Shown one piece after another: positions 6,527 through 7,810 of a stretch of DNA of 7,810 nucleotides. Source of the stretch: Gemmatimonadota bacterium. GTDB taxonomy: Bacteria > Gemmatimonadota > Gemmatimonadetes > Longimicrobiales > Longimicrobiaceae. Within the stretch, counting starts at the first letter, position 1. Every line of letters starts with the position of its first letter. The translations under genes and the position numbers were made by a program. The stretch covers positions 1 to 7,810 of the forward strand of contig JAHWJJ010000207.1 of assembly GCA_019348475.1 (NCBI GenBank), written 5' to 3'. A model generated the notes under the pieces. It saw only the letters and a program-made list of their open reading frames with translations, did not search any database and was not told where the DNA came from.

Positions 6527-7315
6527 ATGGAGACCCTGAGGGGGACGCAGGTGCATCCCACCGCCCTGGTGGACGACGCGGCCGAGCTGGGCGAGGGCGT
6601 GGTCGTGGGCGCCTACTCCATCGTGGGCCCGGGGGTGACGGTGGGGGCGCGTACGCGCATCGCCAGCCACGCGCTGATCGAGCGCGACACCGAGGTGGGC
6701 GCGGACTGCGTGATCAGCCACGGCGCGGTGCTGGGGACGGACCCGCAGGACCTGAAGTACCGCGGCGAGGCCACCCGCCTGGTGGTGGGCGACCGCACGG
6801 TGATCCGCGAGTACGCCACCCTGAACCGCGGCACCAGCGCGCTGGGCCAGACGCGGGTGGGAAGCGACTGCATGCTGATGAGCTACGTGCACGTGGCCCA
6901 CGACTGCCAGCTGGGCGACCACGTGATCCTGAGCAACGCGGTCAACATGGCCGGGCACGTGACCATCGGCGACTGGGCCATCATCGGGGGGATGACGCCG
7001 ATCCACCAGTTCGTCCGCGTGGGCGCGCACTCGTTCATCGGCGGGCAGTCGCGCATCAGCAAGGACATCCCGCCGTTCGTCAAGGCGGCCGGGATCCCCG
7101 TGCAGCTGTACGGGCTGAACAGCGTGGGCCTGCAGCGGCGTGGCTTTCCCGAAGAGACGCGGCGGGAGCTGAAGCGCGCGTACCGGCTGTTCTTCGGCTC
7201 CACGCACAACACGACGCAGGCGCTGGCGCGCGCGCGCGAGGAGCTGCGGGCGCTCCCGGAGGTGGAGGCGTTCCTTTCCTTCTTCGAGAGGTCGGAGCGC
7301 GGGGTGTCGGTCTGA
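6527..7315 (+). CDS. lpxA: Acyl-ACP:UDP-N-acetylglucosamine O-acyltransferase LpxA
   Basis: First step of lipid A synthesis: moves an R-3-hydroxyacyl chain from ACP to the 3-position of UDP-GlcNAc. The 262-residue product equals the length of the E. coli enzyme. It begins with VHPTA and consists of left-handed beta-helix hexapeptides to about residue 190, then a helical C-terminal domain (about 195-262) ending in the usual FFERSERG segment. The catalytic His125 lies in VAHD, and His160 in HQF falls at the E. coli position. The substrate-contact motif QDLKY is present (Gln74/Asp75). Gly173, the E. coli hydrocarbon-ruler position, is also Gly here, which predicts a long acyl chain rather than C10. 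The ATG at 6527 is chosen for its AGGTGA Shine-Dalgarno and E. coli-like length; a GTG at 6515, overlapping the previous stop by 3 bp, would add four residues. The TGA stop overlaps the next ATG by one base. Confidence 0.95.
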   Translation: METLRGTQVHPTALVDDAAELGEGVVVGAYSIVGPGVTVGARTRIASHALIERDTEVGADCVISHGAVLGTDPQDLKYRGEATRLVVGDRTVIREYATLNRGTSALGQTRVGSDCMLMSYVHVAHDCQLGDHVILSNAVNMAGHVTIGDWAIIGGMTPIHQFVRVGAHSFIGGQSRISKDIPPFVKAAGIPVQLYGLNSVGLQRRGFPEETRRELKRAYRLFFGSTHNTTQALARAREELRALPEVEAFLSFFERSERGVSV

Positions 7316-7810
7316 TGCAGGCCGGCGTCCTGGGCGTGGGCAGCCTGGGCTTTCACCACGCGCGCATCCTGCGGCAGGTGCCGGGGGCCCGGCTGGCCGG
7401 GATCTACGACGACGACGCGGCGCGGCTGGCGACGGTGGCGGCGGAGCTGGAGGTGCGCCCCTTCCGCAGCCGCGACGAGCTGCTGGAGACGGTGGACGCG
7501 GCGGTGATCGCGGTGCCGACCACGGTGCACGCGGAGGTGGCGCTGGCGGCGATCGCCGCCGGGGTGCACCTGCTGATCGAGAAGCCGATCGCGCACACGC
7601 TGGCGGAGGCGGACGCGATCGTCGACGCGGCGAACGCGGCGGGGCTGGTGGTCGCCACGGGGCACGTGGAGCGCTTCAACGGCGCGCTGCGGGCCTGCGA
7701 GCCGTACCTGGAGGACCCGCGCTTCATCGAGTCCCACCGCCTGGCGCCGTTCAACCCGCGGGGGACGGACGTGGCCGTGGTGCTGGACCTGATGATCCAC
7801 GACATCGACC
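7315..7810 (+). CDS. Gfo/Idh/MocA-family oxidoreductase, N-terminal part; candidate UDP-GlcNAc 3-dehydrogenase (GnnA-like)
   Basis: NAD(P)-dependent sugar dehydrogenase fold; 165 complete codons are present before the right edge. The start ATG overlaps the lpxA stop (TGATG). Residues 4-12 carry the nucleotide-binding GVLGVGSLG turn of the Rossmann domain. The family's catalytic-lysine motif is EKP at 89-91 (Lys90), followed by GHVERFN at 116-122, and the visible part ends in LMIHDID, where His162/Asp163 start the C-terminal catalytic domain. Family membership is secure. The specific substrate is inferred from position: in Acidithiobacillus ferrooxidans, gnnA of this family lies between lpxA and lpxB and oxidises C3 of UDP-GlcNAc before GnnB transaminates it. 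A different sugar-nucleotide or inositol dehydrogenase is possible, and no partner aminotransferase is visible because the window ends. The gene is clearly part of the lpx transcription unit. Confidence 0.85.
   Translation, partial: MQAGVLGVGSLGFHHARILRQVPGARLAGIYDDDAARLATVAAELEVRPFRSRDELLETVDAAVIAVPTTVHAEVALAAIAAGVHLLIEKPIAHTLAEADAIVDAANAAGLVVATGHVERFNGALRACEPYLEDPRFIESHRLAPFNPRGTDVAVVLDLMIHDID

Overview
The window is about 7.8 kb of GC-rich DNA. It is densely coding and every gene is on the + strand. It comes from a diderm (Gram-negative-type) bacterium and carries the outer-membrane biogenesis cluster: the C-terminal part of clpC, then bamA, skp/ompH, a 465-bp spacer, lpxD, an lpxC-fabZ fusion, lpxA, and the first 165 codons of a Gfo/Idh/MocA oxidoreductase that runs off the right edge. 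High GC, the fused lpxC-fabZ and an oxidoreductase directly after lpxA fit Gemmatimonadota (Longimicrobium-like) better than Proteobacteria. That assignment is inference from content, not a database match.

Left block (1-3659). The clpC stop abuts the bamA start (TAGATG), and skp follows bamA after 34 bp. The block therefore reads as one transcription unit: a AAA+ unfoldase with a ClpP-docking loop, the outer-membrane beta-barrel insertase BamA (five POTRA domains plus barrel), and the periplasmic chaperone Skp, which delivers unfolded barrels to BamA.

Spacer (3660-4124). This is the only sizeable non-coding stretch. It holds a possible sigma70-type promoter, a perfect 12-bp inverted repeat immediately downstream of it (terminator-like or operator-like), and three degenerate copies of a GC-rich palindromic repeat resembling REP elements, one inverted relative to the other two. 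I see no convincing gene in it.

Right block (4125-7810). lpxD, lpxC-fabZ, lpxA and the oxidoreductase are packed with junctions of 0 bp, 8 bp and a 1-bp overlap, so they look co-transcribed and translationally coupled. They cover the early lipid A steps: LpxA acylates UDP-GlcNAc, LpxC deacetylates, LpxD adds the N-linked acyl chain, and FabZ dehydrates the same 3-hydroxyacyl-ACP pool that LpxA and LpxD use. The oxidoreductase after lpxA occupies the place held by gnnA in Acidithiobacillus ferrooxidans, where GnnA/GnnB make UDP-GlcNAc3N for lipid A with an all-amide-linked diaminosugar backbone. This is the most informative lead in the window. I found no clearly undescribed system; most of what is here is a well-conserved envelope cluster with some lineage-specific twists.
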